64,000 bases of DNA. It comes from Pseudomonas piscis. GTDB taxonomy: Bacteria; Pseudomonadota; Gammaproteobacteria; Pseudomonadales; Pseudomonadaceae. The notes beneath the pieces were generated by a model, which was given only the letters and a program-made list of their open reading frames with translations, was not told the origin of the DNA and did no database searches. Below, piece after piece: positions 52,657 to 61,164 of this stretch. The stretch covers positions 124,001-188,000 of the forward strand of contig NZ_WHUV01000005.1 of assembly GCF_009380155.1 (NCBI RefSeq), written 5' to 3'. Position numbers and translations under genes: made by a program. How positions within the stretch are numbered: the stretch's first letter is position 1; each line of letters starts with the position of its first letter.

Positions 52657-53544
52657 ATGGGCACCGCCGCGCGGCCCCGATCCGCGCAACACCCGCAGCC
52701 GGACAGTGGTGAGGAGACCAAGCCGTTGAACACTTCGCAGAACCCGCTGGATGACACCCAGGACCCGCCTTCGGAGAAACGCTCCGGGGTGATCCAGTCG
52801 GTTTCCATTGCCGCGCGCTTTCTCAATACCCTGGCCAACGCCGAGGGCGAGTTGGCCCTGGGGGAAGTCGCGCGCCGCACCGGCACCGGCGGTTCCACCG
52901 CGCACCGCTACCTGCAGAGCCTGGTCAAGGAGGGCCTGGCCAAGCAGGACCCGGCCAGTGGCCTGTACGACCTGGGGCCGGCGGCCTTGAGCATCGGCAT
53001 CGGCGCACTCAAGCGTATCGACGCGGTGGATATCGCCGCCCGGCACATGAAGGCCCTGGCCCAGCAACATGCGGCCAGCGGTGGCGTGGCGATCTGGACC
53101 GATCGCGGGCCGACCCTGGTGCGCTGGCATCGCAGTGCCTACTTCTCCATCAACCCCCTGGCCCTGGGGGACATCCTGCCCATCGATAACACTGCCTGCG
53201 GCCTGGTGTTCCAGGCCTTCCTGCCCAAGGCCGTGATCGATGCCGCGCGCAAGCAGCAGCCGGCGCACTTTCGCGGCACGCCGCCCACTGCCGCGGTGCT
53301 GGAGCAAGTGCGCCAGGCGCACTGGGCCGAGATGACCAGCCACCTGCTGTCCAACGTCACCGGGCAGGCCGCGCCGGTATTCGATGCCCAGCAGGAAATC
53401 GTCTGCGTGATGACCACCGTCACTGACCTGGGGCAACTGCAGGCCCCCGAAGACCGCCAGGCGCTGTTCCACGAAGCCGCGCTGGTGAACCAGGCCACCG
53501 GTGGCCGCATGGTGCCCCAGGTGCCGCCCGCCCCTCGGCGCTGA
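52657..53544 (+). CDS. IclR-family transcriptional regulator
   Basis: A protein of about 295 residues with a disordered polar leader. The IclR winged helix-turn-helix follows (SVSIAARFLNTLANAEGELALGEVARRTGTGGSTAHRYLQSLVKEGLAKQD), then the effector-binding GAF-like domain (AARHMKALAQQHAASGGVAIW; LPIDNTACGLVFQAFLPKAVI). It is divergent from the interrupted receptor/monooxygenase operon and upstream of fepC. The ATG at 52657 is used; a TTG at 52726 with GAGGAG before it would remove the leader and is a serious alternative. It probably binds the palindromes at 52575 and 54406. IclR control of an iron-uptake locus is uncommon. Confidence 0.85.
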   Translation: MGTAARPRSAQHPQPDSGEETKPLNTSQNPLDDTQDPPSEKRSGVIQSVSIAARFLNTLANAEGELALGEVARRTGTGGSTAHRYLQSLVKEGLAKQDPASGLYDLGPAALSIGIGALKRIDAVDIAARHMKALAQQHAASGGVAIWTDRGPTLVRWHRSAYFSINPLALGDILPIDNTACGLVFQAFLPKAVIDAARKQQPAHFRGTPPTAAVLEQVRQAHWAEMTSHLLSNVTGQAAPVFDAQQEIVCVMTTVTDLGQLQAPEDRQALFHEAALVNQATGGRMVPQVPPAPRR

Positions 53545-53551
53545 AGCCGCC

Positions 53552-54358
53552 TCAGGCTCCGGACGAATCCGGGGCCGCTGCCCGGCCCAGGGGCACCATC
53601 AGCGGCGTGCCGCTGACCGGGTCGGCGATGATCAGCGCAGGCAATCCGAACACCTCCTGCACCAGCGCCTCGGTGAAGATTCGTGCCGGTGCGCCCTGGG
53701 CGACGATGGCGCCGTCACGCAGGGCGATCAGGTGGCTGGCATAGCGGCAGGCCTGGTTCAGGTCGTGCAGCACCGCGACGATGGTGCGGCCCTGGCGATT
53801 GAGTTCGGCCAACAGTTCCAGCAGCTCGATCTGGTGGACGATGTCCAGGTAGGTGGTGGGCTCGTCCAGCAGCAGGATCGGGGTTTCCTGGGCCAGGACC
53901 ATGGCGATCCAGACTCGCTGGCGCTGGCCGCCGGACAACTCGTCGAGCAAACGTTCGGCCAGGGTCTCGACCCGGGTCGCGGCCATGGCCGCCAGCACCG
54001 CCCGCTCATCTTCCGGCGACCACTGGCGCAAGAACGACTGGTGCGGATAACGCCCCCGGGCCACTAGCTCGGCCACGGTGATGCCATCCGGCGCCATGGC
54101 GCTCTGCGGCAACAGGCCCAGGCGCCGGGCGACCTCCCGGGCCGGCAGTTGGCGGATGTCCTTGCCGTCGAGCACCACCTGGCCCTTGGCCGGGGCCAGC
54201 AAGCGCGACAACGCCGCCAGCAGGGTGGACTTGCCGCAGGCGTTGGGGCCGACGATGACGGTGAACGAACCATCGGGGATGGCCAGGGAAAGGTCCTGGG
54301 AAATGATTCGCGCAGCGTGGCGCAAGGTCACGGCATCGGCATGCAAGCGGTGGGTCAT
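53552..54358 (-). CDS. fepC: Ferric-siderophore ABC transporter ATPase FepC
   Basis: A 268-residue ATPase with Walker A GPNACGKST (37-45), signature LSGGQRQR (141-148) and Walker B ILLLDEPTTYLD (161-172), plus the H-loop VAVLHDLNQA. It belongs to the FepC/FecE/FhuC family that powers uptake of ferric siderophores across the inner membrane. It is divergent from fepBDG, sharing a regulatory region with a Fur-like box and a palindrome. The ATG at 54358 gives the family-typical length; the frame is open to 54541. It converges on the IclR gene with seven bases between. Confidence 0.87.
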   Translation of the reverse strand: MTHRLHADAVTLRHAARIISQDLSLAIPDGSFTVIVGPNACGKSTLLAALSRLLAPAKGQVVLDGKDIRQLPAREVARRLGLLPQSAMAPDGITVAELVARGRYPHQSFLRQWSPEDERAVLAAMAATRVETLAERLLDELSGGQRQRVWIAMVLAQETPILLLDEPTTYLDIVHQIELLELLAELNRQGRTIVAVLHDLNQACRYASHLIALRDGAIVAQGAPARIFTEALVQEVFGLPALIIADPVSGTPLMVPLGRAAAPDSSGA

Positions 54359-54405
54359 GGACGGGAAGATTCCTTGGGTGCCTGGGGTGTGAAAAGTTGA
54401 TTTTG

Positions 54406-54419
54406 CAGAATTGATTCTA
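54406..54419. promoter_or_regulatory. Near-palindrome matching the IclR-side operator (site 2)
   Basis: CAGAATTGATTCTA, preceded by TTTTG, shares 17 of 18 aligned bases with site 1 read on the opposite strand (TTTTGCAGAATT[A/G]ATTCT). It lies 48 bases upstream of fepC and 110 upstream of fepB. Confidence 0.55.
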
Positions 54420-54439
54420 CAATATGGAACACATTGCAT

Positions 54440-54458
54440 GAGAAGCATTATCATATGC
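54440..54458. promoter_or_regulatory. Fur-like box in the fepC/fepB divergent promoter
   Basis: GAGAAGCATTATCATATGC matches 12 of 19 Fur consensus bases. It is framed by TGCATG (54435) and CATGCA (54461), an inverted repeat. It fits iron repression of both fep transcripts. Confidence 0.55.
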
Positions 54459-54528
54459 CCCATGCAATCCGGGTCCCGCAAGCTCCACCGAAGGCCCTGC
54501 CACTGCCAACCCATCACCCGACGGACCC

Positions 54529-55434
54529 ATGATGAATCCACGTTTCGCCACCCGGCTGCTCAGCGCGGCAGTCCTGGCCCTTTGCAGCCAACTGGCCTGC
54601 GCCGCTGCCACCACGCCTGTGCGCATCGTCTCCACCAGCCCCAGCGTCACCGGGATCCTGCTAGCCATGGAGGCACCCCTGGTGGCCAGCGCCGCCACCA
54701 CCCCCAGCCGCCTCACCGACTCGCGCGGGTTCTTTTCCCAATGGGCGCAAGTGGCCGAACAACGGGGAGTCCAGGTGCTGTATCGAAACCTGCAGTTCGA
54801 CATCGAGGCGGTGATCGCCAGCGATCCCGACCTGCTGGTGCTCTCCGCCACCGGAGCCGACAGCGTGATCGCCCAGCGTGGCGAACTCCAGGCACAGGGC
54901 ATCCGTACCCTGGTGGTGGACTACTCGAACCAGAGCTGGCAGGACATCGCCACCGAGCTGGGTCGGCACACCGGGCTTGAGCGACAGGCCCAAGCCGCGA
55001 TCCAGCGCTTCGACCAGTACGCCGCGCAAACCGCCGCCGCCATCAAGCCACCAGCGGGGCCGGTCAGCGTGGTGGGCTACAACATCGCGGGCAGCTACTC
55101 CATCGGCCGCCTGAACAGCCCCCAGGCGCGCCTGCTCGGTGCCCTGGGGTTCAAGGTCGCGCCGCTACCTGAGGCCTTGGCGGCAAGCGTCACCCGCGCC
55201 TCGGACTTCCAGTTCATCTCCCGGGAGAACCTGCCTGCCGCCATCACTGGCGACAGCGTGTTCCTGCTCAGCGCCGATGAACAGGATGTGCAGGCGTTTC
55301 TTGCCGATCCGGTGCTGGCCAACCTGCCGGCGGTGATCCACAAGCGCGTGTATGCCCTGGGCCCGAGTTCCTTTCGTATCGACTACTACTCCGGGCGCCA
55401 GATGATCGATACCGTCGCCGCGCAGTTTCGCTGA
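54529..55434 (+). CDS. fepB: Ferric-siderophore periplasmic binding protein FepB
   Basis: A 301-residue cluster-A-III-type binding protein. The signal peptide is MMNPRFATRLLSAAVLALCS, cut after ACA. The mature protein aligns by eye with E. coli FepB: RIVSTSPSVTGILLAMEAPLVASAATTPS, GFFSQWAQVAEQRGVQVLY, LLVLSATGADS and KRVYALGPSSFRIDYYSGRQMID have clear counterparts. It captures ferric enterobactin-like (catecholate) siderophore in the periplasm and hands it to FepD/FepG. The start is ATG-ATG at 54529/54532. First gene of fepBDG; fepD begins three bases after its stop. Confidence 0.88.
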   Translation: MMNPRFATRLLSAAVLALCSQLACAAATTPVRIVSTSPSVTGILLAMEAPLVASAATTPSRLTDSRGFFSQWAQVAEQRGVQVLYRNLQFDIEAVIASDPDLLVLSATGADSVIAQRGELQAQGIRTLVVDYSNQSWQDIATELGRHTGLERQAQAAIQRFDQYAAQTAAAIKPPAGPVSVVGYNIAGSYSIGRLNSPQARLLGALGFKVAPLPEALAASVTRASDFQFISRENLPAAITGDSVFLLSADEQDVQAFLADPVLANLPAVIHKRVYALGPSSFRIDYYSGRQMIDTVAAQFR

Positions 55435-55437
55435 GCC

Positions 55438-56487
55438 ATGGACCTGCTCGCCCAGGGCGCTGCTCCAGCGCTGGCGCTTTCACGGCGCCACAAGACTCGT
55501 CGCTGGGGCCTGCTGGTCGGGCTGGCGGTCCTCGCCGGCCTGGCCCTGCTGAGCCTGGCCAGCGGCTCGCGCAGCATCGCCCTGGAGGTCGTCTGGCAGG
55601 CCCTGTCCGCCGTCGATCCAGGCAACGACCAGCACCTGATCCTGCGTGAGCTGCGCCTGCCGCGAACCCTGGTCGCCCTCCTGGCCGGAATGGCCCTGGG
55701 TACCGCCGGGGCGCTGATGCAAGCCGTGACCCGCAATCCCCTGGCCGAACCCGGGCTGCTGGGCATCAATGCCGGCGCGGCCCTGGCGGTGATCAGCGGC
55801 GTGGCGCTGGGGCAGTTGACCAGCATGCTCCAATCGCTATGGCTGGCCTTCTGCGGAGCCGGGCTGGCCGGGGCCCTGGTGTTCCTGCTGGGCCGGGCCC
55901 ATGAGACCGGGACCAACCCGGTGCGCCTGGTGCTGGCCGGAGCGGGGTTGTCGGTGATGCTGGCCTCGCTGACGGGGATCATCGTGCTCAACTGCCCACC
56001 GGAGGTGTTCGATCATTTTCGCCATTGGGCCTCGGGCTCCCTGGCCAGCACCGGCCTGGCCCTGTTGCCGCTGCCGGCCATGGCCGTCGCCTGCGGGCTG
56101 GGGCTGGCCCTGGCCATCGGCCCGCGGCTCAATGCCCTGGCCCTGGGCCACGAGCTCGGCCGGGCCCTGGGCGTGAACCTGCGCCTGACCTGGCTGCTGG
56201 CCTGCCTGGCGGTGATGCTGCTGGCCGGCGCGGCCACCGCCATGGCCGGCCCCATAGGCTTCATCGGCTTGGTGGCACCGCATCTGGCGCGGATGCTGGC
56301 GGGCCCGGACTATCGCTGGATCCTGCCCTATTCGGCGCTGCTGGCGGCGAGCCTGCTGCTGGCGGCCGACATGCTCGGCCGCGTGCTGGTGGCGCCACAA
56401 GAACTGGCCGCCGGGATCATCACCCTGTTGCTGGGTGGCCCATGCTTCATCGTCCTGGTCAGGCGCTTTCGCCTGAGCCGCCTGTGA
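55438..56487 (+). CDS. fepD: Ferric-siderophore ABC permease FepD
   Basis: A 349-residue permease of the BtuC/FecCD family with about ten helices: LRELRLPRTLVALLAGMALGTAGALMQAVTRNPLAEPGLLGINAGAAL is the family signature, and GPIGFIGLVAPHLARMLAGPDYR is the ATPase-coupling loop. It pairs with FepG to form the inner-membrane channel. Its TGA shares one base with the fepG ATG (TGATG). Confidence 0.9.
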   Translation: MDLLAQGAAPALALSRRHKTRRWGLLVGLAVLAGLALLSLASGSRSIALEVVWQALSAVDPGNDQHLILRELRLPRTLVALLAGMALGTAGALMQAVTRNPLAEPGLLGINAGAALAVISGVALGQLTSMLQSLWLAFCGAGLAGALVFLLGRAHETGTNPVRLVLAGAGLSVMLASLTGIIVLNCPPEVFDHFRHWASGSLASTGLALLPLPAMAVACGLGLALAIGPRLNALALGHELGRALGVNLRLTWLLACLAVMLLAGAATAMAGPIGFIGLVAPHLARMLAGPDYRWILPYSALLAASLLLAADMLGRVLVAPQELAAGIITLLLGGPCFIVLVRRFRLSRL

Positions 56488-57515
56488 TGCGCCGCCACGC
56501 CCTGCGCCTGGGCTCGCTGTCGGTGGCTTGGCAGCCGCGTACGCTGCTGGTCTGTTGCGTCCTGGTGCTGCTGGCCCTGCTGCTCTGGGCACTGTTGCTG
56601 GGCAGCGGCAGCCTGGCGCTGTCCCCCGGCGAAGTGCTGGCCAGCCTCCTGGGCCAGGGCCAGGACGCCACCGCCCAACGCGTCATCCAGCGGGTGCGCC
56701 TGCCCCGGACCCTGACGGCCACCCTGGTGGGCATGGCCCTGGGCATGGCCGGGGCGATCTTCCAGTCCATTTCCCGCAATGCCCTGGGCTCGCCGGATGT
56801 GATCGGCTTCACCACCGGTGCCGCCAGCGGCGCCATCGTGCAGATCATGCTGTTCGACTCCGGCCCCCTGGCCACCGCGCTGGCGGCCCTGGCAGCCGGG
56901 CTGTGCACCGCATTGGCGGTGGTGCTACTGGCGCGCAAGGCCGGAACCGCCGGGGGTTACCGCCTGGTACTGGTGGGGATCGGCGTCGGCGCCAGCCTCT
57001 CGGGGCTGAACAGCCTGCTGCTGGTGACCGGCAACCTGGACCAGGCGATGTTCGCCCAGCTGTGGCTGGCCGGCTCGCTCAACACCCGCACCTGGTCCCA
57101 TGTGGTGCCCGCCGCCATCGGCCTGCTGGCGATCGCGCCGATCGCGCTGTACCACGCCCGCCAAGTCGACCTGCTGGAGATGGGCGATGCCAGCGCGACC
57201 CAACTGGGAATCGCGGTGGAACGCACGCGGCTGACGATGGTGCTGGTGGCCGTCGGCCTGACCGCCATCGCCACCGCCGCCGCTGGCCCCATCGCCTTCA
57301 TCGCCCTGGCCGGCCCGCAGCTGGCCAGGCGCCTGACCCGTGGCTGCGGGGTGCCATTGCTGTCCGGTGCCTTGATGGGTGCGGTATTGCTACTGATGGC
57401 CGATCTGCTGAGCCAGCGCCTGGCTGCCCGTGTCAACCTGCCCATTGGCCTGATGACCGGCCTGCTGGGCGGCTTCTACCTGCTCTGGCTGCTGGTGCGC
57501 AGCCGGCGCATCTGA
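56487..57515 (+). CDS. fepG: Ferric-siderophore ABC permease FepG
   Basis: A 342-residue second FecCD-type permease: RVRLPRTLTATLVGMALGMAGAIFQSISRNALGSPDVIGFTTGAASG, the coupling loop GPIAFIALAGPQLARRLTRGCG and a C-terminal GLMTGLLGGFYLLWLLVRS. ATG at 56487 overlaps the fepD stop; the frame is open much further upstream inside fepD. Converges on the serine hydrolase gene. Works with FepB, FepC and FepD; no outer-membrane receptor for it is intact next to it. Confidence 0.9.
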   Translation: MRRHALRLGSLSVAWQPRTLLVCCVLVLLALLLWALLLGSGSLALSPGEVLASLLGQGQDATAQRVIQRVRLPRTLTATLVGMALGMAGAIFQSISRNALGSPDVIGFTTGAASGAIVQIMLFDSGPLATALAALAAGLCTALAVVLLARKAGTAGGYRLVLVGIGVGASLSGLNSLLLVTGNLDQAMFAQLWLAGSLNTRTWSHVVPAAIGLLAIAPIALYHARQVDLLEMGDASATQLGIAVERTRLTMVLVAVGLTAIATAAAGPIAFIALAGPQLARRLTRGCGVPLLSGALMGAVLLLMADLLSQRLAARVNLPIGLMTGLLGGFYLLWLLVRSRRI

Positions 57516-57543
57516 GGGATGCGCCGGTAGGTAATACCCAGGA

Positions 57544-59160
57544 TCACTTGGCCTTGGCGCGCACGAACCGCAGGTTGCGCGCCAGGCTGCTGGTCAGCAC
57601 CTGGCCATCCTGCTCGAAGCGGATCACCCCCAGGTCCTGGGCGCTGAATCGCTCTGCCGCCAGCGGTTGCATGGGATAGGTGTGCTTGCCGATGCGAATG
57701 TAGAGCTTGCCTTGCTTGGGGTAGACCTTGAGCTGTCCGGATGAGGTCTGCAACTTGTAGACCCCCACATATCGCTGGATATCCTGGGGCTTCCAGGGGG
57801 CGGCCAGGGTGTAGGTCGAGGCCGGGTTGGTGGATACGATGCGCGCTCCCGAAGTCGCAGCCAAGTAGATCGGCGAGCCGTCGTTATCGGCCGCCATCAG
57901 GTGCTCGCTCAGTCGGGACAACGCCAGCGTGTCGGGGAAGGTATTGAGGGTGAAACTACTGTCGCTGCGTTGCAGCTGGAACTGATGCCCCGAGTCGTCG
58001 AGGTAGGTACCGGCCACCAGGGTGTTCAACGGAGCCGGTGGAACGGCCCTGATGCTGGGTACCGGTGGCGGGATATCGTGGCCCGGGGACGGACTGGGCG
58101 AGCCCAGCACCGCGTCCATCAGCGCATAGCCACGCGCCGAAGCATCCGGAACCGGCGAATTGCACAGCACCACGGTGGCCAGCTCCATCTTCGGGTACCA
58201 GGCCACATGGGTGTTGTAGCCAGCCCAGCCACCGCTGTGGGACACCTCATCGAACCCGCGATAACGCGAGATGCCGACGCCCATGGCGTAGTAGCCGGGG
58301 TCGCCGTCGGCCAGCGGTTCGGTCTGGCGCATCTTCTGCGACAGGGCCGGGCCCCCGACCCTCCCCGTGGACAAATTACGCATCCAGCGCATTACATCCA
58401 CCACGGTGCTGTGCACCTGGCCATCGCCGGTCTGCTCCCAGCGCACATCCGCGAACTGGTAGGCCTTGGTCTTGGGGTCCTGCTCGTAGCTCTCGGCCAG
58501 GTTCGGCAATTGCAGCGGGTACTGGTCGACGATGCTCGTGCGGGTCATGCCCAGGGGCTTGAAGATATGGACCTGGGAGAAGTTCTTCAGCGACATGCCC
58601 GAAACCCGCTCGACGATGCTGGACAGCAGCATGTAGCCGCTGTTGCTGTAGCTGAACTCGACCCCGGACGGGAACATCGCGGTGTTCTGCTTGAACAGCA
58701 TCTGCAGCGCCTGCTGCTGGGTGAAGCGCTGGGAGTAGCCGATACCGGCCAGCTCGGCCAGGAACATGTAGTCCTGCAGGCCCGAGGTGTGGTGCAGCAG
58801 GTGGCGGATCTTGATGTCCTGGGCGTATACCGGCAACTCGGGGAAGAAGCGCCGGACCGAATCGTCCAGGCTCAGGCGCCCCTGGGCCTCGAGCTGGAGA
58901 ATGGCGAAGGCGGTGAACTGCTTGGACACCGAGGCCAGGTTGAAGAGAGTATCGGTCCTGATCGGCGCACCGGTCTGCAGGTTGGCGATGCCGTAACCGG
59001 CACTCCAGATAACCTTGCCATCACGCATGACCCCCGCGGCGCAACCGGGCTGGTCCGACTTCAAATCGCGGAACACCTGGTCAAACGCCGGGGTCGCCGC
59101 GGCATTGGCCAGCGTCGTGCTCCCCAGGGAGAGCAACAAGGTTGCAAGCATTGAACGCAT
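57544..59160 (-). CDS. Beta-lactamase-fold serine hydrolase (class C/PBP4* type)
   Basis: A 538-residue exported enzyme: signal peptide MRSMLATLLLSLGSTTLANA, then the serine hydrolase domain with S77-V-S-K80, Y171-S-N173 and H308-S-G-G, the three active-site motifs of the class C beta-lactamase/esterase/D-aminopeptidase fold. A further ~150 residues (from about 380) form a beta-rich lipocalin-like tail (VAGTYLDDSGHQFQLQ; YVGVYKLQTSSGQLKVYP). It acts in the periplasm or at the surface on an unknown amide or ester. True beta-lactamase activity is not implied. Confidence 0.87.
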   Translation of the reverse strand: MRSMLATLLLSLGSTTLANAAATPAFDQVFRDLKSDQPGCAAGVMRDGKVIWSAGYGIANLQTGAPIRTDTLFNLASVSKQFTAFAILQLEAQGRLSLDDSVRRFFPELPVYAQDIKIRHLLHHTSGLQDYMFLAELAGIGYSQRFTQQQALQMLFKQNTAMFPSGVEFSYSNSGYMLLSSIVERVSGMSLKNFSQVHIFKPLGMTRTSIVDQYPLQLPNLAESYEQDPKTKAYQFADVRWEQTGDGQVHSTVVDVMRWMRNLSTGRVGGPALSQKMRQTEPLADGDPGYYAMGVGISRYRGFDEVSHSGGWAGYNTHVAWYPKMELATVVLCNSPVPDASARGYALMDAVLGSPSPSPGHDIPPPVPSIRAVPPAPLNTLVAGTYLDDSGHQFQLQRSDSSFTLNTFPDTLALSRLSEHLMAADNDGSPIYLAATSGARIVSTNPASTYTLAAPWKPQDIQRYVGVYKLQTSSGQLKVYPKQGKLYIRIGKHTYPMQPLAAERFSAQDLGVIRFEQDGQVLTSSLARNLRFVRAKAK

Positions 59161-59336
59161 GGATGTCTTCCTCTTCTCACGTGGCGGTCCTTCATGCTCC
59201 TTCGGAGCCTGGCCAGTATCCCCAGGGCATCCGTTGCAATCTGTCGCAACTCAGTGATTTTCTGTGAAGAAGAGTGCATCGATGCGCAGGCCAGACACCC
59301 GTGCCAGGAACGGCCGCTCCCGGTCACGCCTGGGCC

Positions 59337-59882
59337 TCAGCGCAACAGGCGCCGCAGGCCGGCCTCGAAGGCCCCGGCAAGCGGTGGCGCGCCCTCCCCG
59401 GCCAAGGCCAGCGCCAGGGCGTGGCCGTGGGTGTAGTCCACCAGCAGATCGAACAGCAGCTCGGGCTCGGCGTCGAAGCGCTGCACTTCAACACGCAGTT
59501 GGTCGCTGAAGGCTGCCAGCGAGCCGCCGAACAGCTGCGGATCGCCGAGGACACACAACGTCAGCGCCGGGTGCCGGCGCACCCGGTCCATGTAGTGCCC
59601 GAGCAGCCATCGGACCCGCTCCATCGGCGCGGCCTGCGCCGCCGGCTCGGGCAGCGGCACGCCATGCACCCGCTCCACCAGCAGGCGCAGCAATTGCTGC
59701 TGGTCGCCCACGTGGTAAGCCACCGACATCGGGGTGATGCCCAGTTGCCGGGCCAGGGCGCGGATCCCGAAGCCTTGGGGGCCCAGTTCCTCGAGCAGTA
59801 CCAGGGCGCAGTCCAGCACCTGGTCCAGGTTCAGGGCCCGGCCGGCAGCCGGGCGCCCGCTGCGCTTGCGTACCTCAATCAT
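59337..59882 (-). CDS. TetR-family regulator (TetR_C-type)
   Basis: A 181-residue regulator: LDQVLDCALVLLEELGPQGFGIRALARQLGITPMSVAYHVGDQQQLLRLLVERVHG is the DNA-binding domain in the style of TetR itself. ATG at 59882 overlaps the stop of the upstream reductase gene by eight bases, so the two are an operon; a longer frame to 60008 lies inside that gene. It probably regulates the reductase and itself. Confidence 0.85.
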   Translation of the reverse strand: MIEVRKRSGRPAAGRALNLDQVLDCALVLLEELGPQGFGIRALARQLGITPMSVAYHVGDQQQLLRLLVERVHGVPLPEPAAQAAPMERVRWLLGHYMDRVRRHPALTLCVLGDPQLFGGSLAAFSDQLRVEVQRFDAEPELLFDLLVDYTHGHALALALAGEGAPPLAGAFEAGLRRLLR

Positions 59883-60432
59883 GGCGATCGCCCCGGGATG
59901 GGGATTGCACGCGGTAGCGGCTGCTGACCAGGCCATTGGCGTATTGCCTGGTATCGAGGCAGTGCAGGCGCAGGTCCTGCTCCAGGGGACCGAACAACGG
60001 CCGGCCACTGCCGATCAGCACCGGCACCCGGGTCAGGACCATCTCACCGATCAGCCCCTCCCGGAGAAAGGCCCGGATCAACATACCGCCATCGATATAG
60101 GCCTGGCGCCAGCCCTCGGCCTGCAACTGCGCCACCAGGTGCACCGGTTCGGCACCACTGATGCGCACCCGATCGGCCAGGTGCGCCGGCACATCGGCGG
60201 GGTCCAGGGTGCGGCTCATCACCACCACTGGTTTGGTGAACGGCCAGGGCTCGAACCCCAGCACCGTGTCGTAGGTGCTGCGCCCCATGACGATGCCATC
60301 CACCGAGTCGATGAAGGCCGCATAACCATGGTCTGCCCCAGGTTCACCAGGCGGCAGCCAATCGATGCTGCCATCGTCGCGGGCGATGAAGCCGTCCACC
60401 GAAGTGGCGATGAATACCTTGCCGAATGCCAT
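59875..60432 (-). CDS. RibD C-terminal/dihydrofolate reductase-fold protein
   Basis: A 185-residue cytoplasmic protein: KVFIATSVDGFIARDDGSIDWL, DGIVMGRSTYDTVLGFEPWPF, KPVVVMSRT and AYIDGGMLIRAFLREGLIGEMVLTRVPVLIGSG are the NADPH-binding signatures of the YyaP/YwjB dihydrofolate-reductase-like family. It probably reduces a small ketone or pteridine; the substrate is unknown. ATG at 60432 is used, following AGAGG. First gene of a two-gene operon with a TetR regulator. Confidence 0.85.
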   Translation of the reverse strand: MAFGKVFIATSVDGFIARDDGSIDWLPPGEPGADHGYAAFIDSVDGIVMGRSTYDTVLGFEPWPFTKPVVVMSRTLDPADVPAHLADRVRISGAEPVHLVAQLQAEGWRQAYIDGGMLIRAFLREGLIGEMVLTRVPVLIGSGRPLFGPLEQDLRLHCLDTRQYANGLVSSRYRVQSPSRGDRHD

Positions 60433-60506
60433 GTCGCGGTGCCTCTGGGGAATAAACATACGGCGTATGATAATTCACTCCCGGGGCAGCCTGGCAAGCA
60501 GCGACC

Positions 60507-60998
60507 TCAATTCAAGCTGTAGGACTGCAACACGCCTTGCTTGAAGTACAGCTGCAGCATGTGCGCCGGGCCAGTGGGCTTGCCCATGAGCTGGTTGGTC
60601 ATGCCGGCCACCACTCCATTGCCCCCCGTGGCCAGGTTGTATTCGTTGGCCGCGGCGCCGGTCACCTCATTGGACGGCACATGGCTCCAGGCCTTGGCGA
60701 GCATCTGCTGCATGGTCGAGCGCCCGGGTGCATAGCCGCCGCTGTTCACATCGCTGCGGTAGGTCCAGTACTCGCTGCCATCGGAGGCATAGCGCTTTTC
60801 CGGGGTATCGCCGCACAGGCGTTGCACATCGTCCAGCGAAGTCTTGCCGACCACGAAGTTGCGCTTGGCGAACGATGCATCGTAGATCTGCGCCTGGGGT
60901 CCGCTGCCCTGGGCCATGCCAGGGATATTCAGACCGCCATTGCCATTGCATGCAGAGACCAGGGCCAGGGTGGCGATGCACATCAGTCGAAGTTTCAT
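60507..60998 (-). CDS. Putative lipoprotein
   Basis: A 163-residue protein with a lipoprotein signal ending LVSAC (lipobox, cysteine near residue 17) behind GAGGATG. The mature part includes FVVGKTSLDDVQRLCGDTPEKRYASDGSEYWTYR, which resembles the SmpA/OmlA-like fold of small outer-membrane lipoproteins. The next residue after the cysteine is Asn, so outer-membrane sorting is likely. Function unknown. Confidence 0.75.
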   Translation of the reverse strand: MKLRLMCIATLALVSACNGNGGLNIPGMAQGSGPQAQIYDASFAKRNFVVGKTSLDDVQRLCGDTPEKRYASDGSEYWTYRSDVNSGGYAPGRSTMQQMLAKAWSHVPSNEVTGAAANEYNLATGGNGVVAGMTNQLMGKPTGPAHMLQLYFKQGVLQSYSLN

Positions 60999-61164
60999 AA
61001 CATCCTCTTCACGTATCCAGGAGCCTTCATGTCCCATGAACGGCTCACCTAGGGGATTCCTTTCGCGGTCGGCCGCACGGCGCGGCCCGGCCTGGGGAAT
61101 GGGCGAAAAAGATGCTATCAGCGGCCCTCGGGGCCGATTGTCCTGTGGGTCTCCAACACTGTGC

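Noticed and set aside
49049..52729. A 1226-codon plus-strand open frame over the monooxygenase and receptor genes
   Set aside because: Antisense shadow of two recognisable protein genes. No ribosome site or domain.
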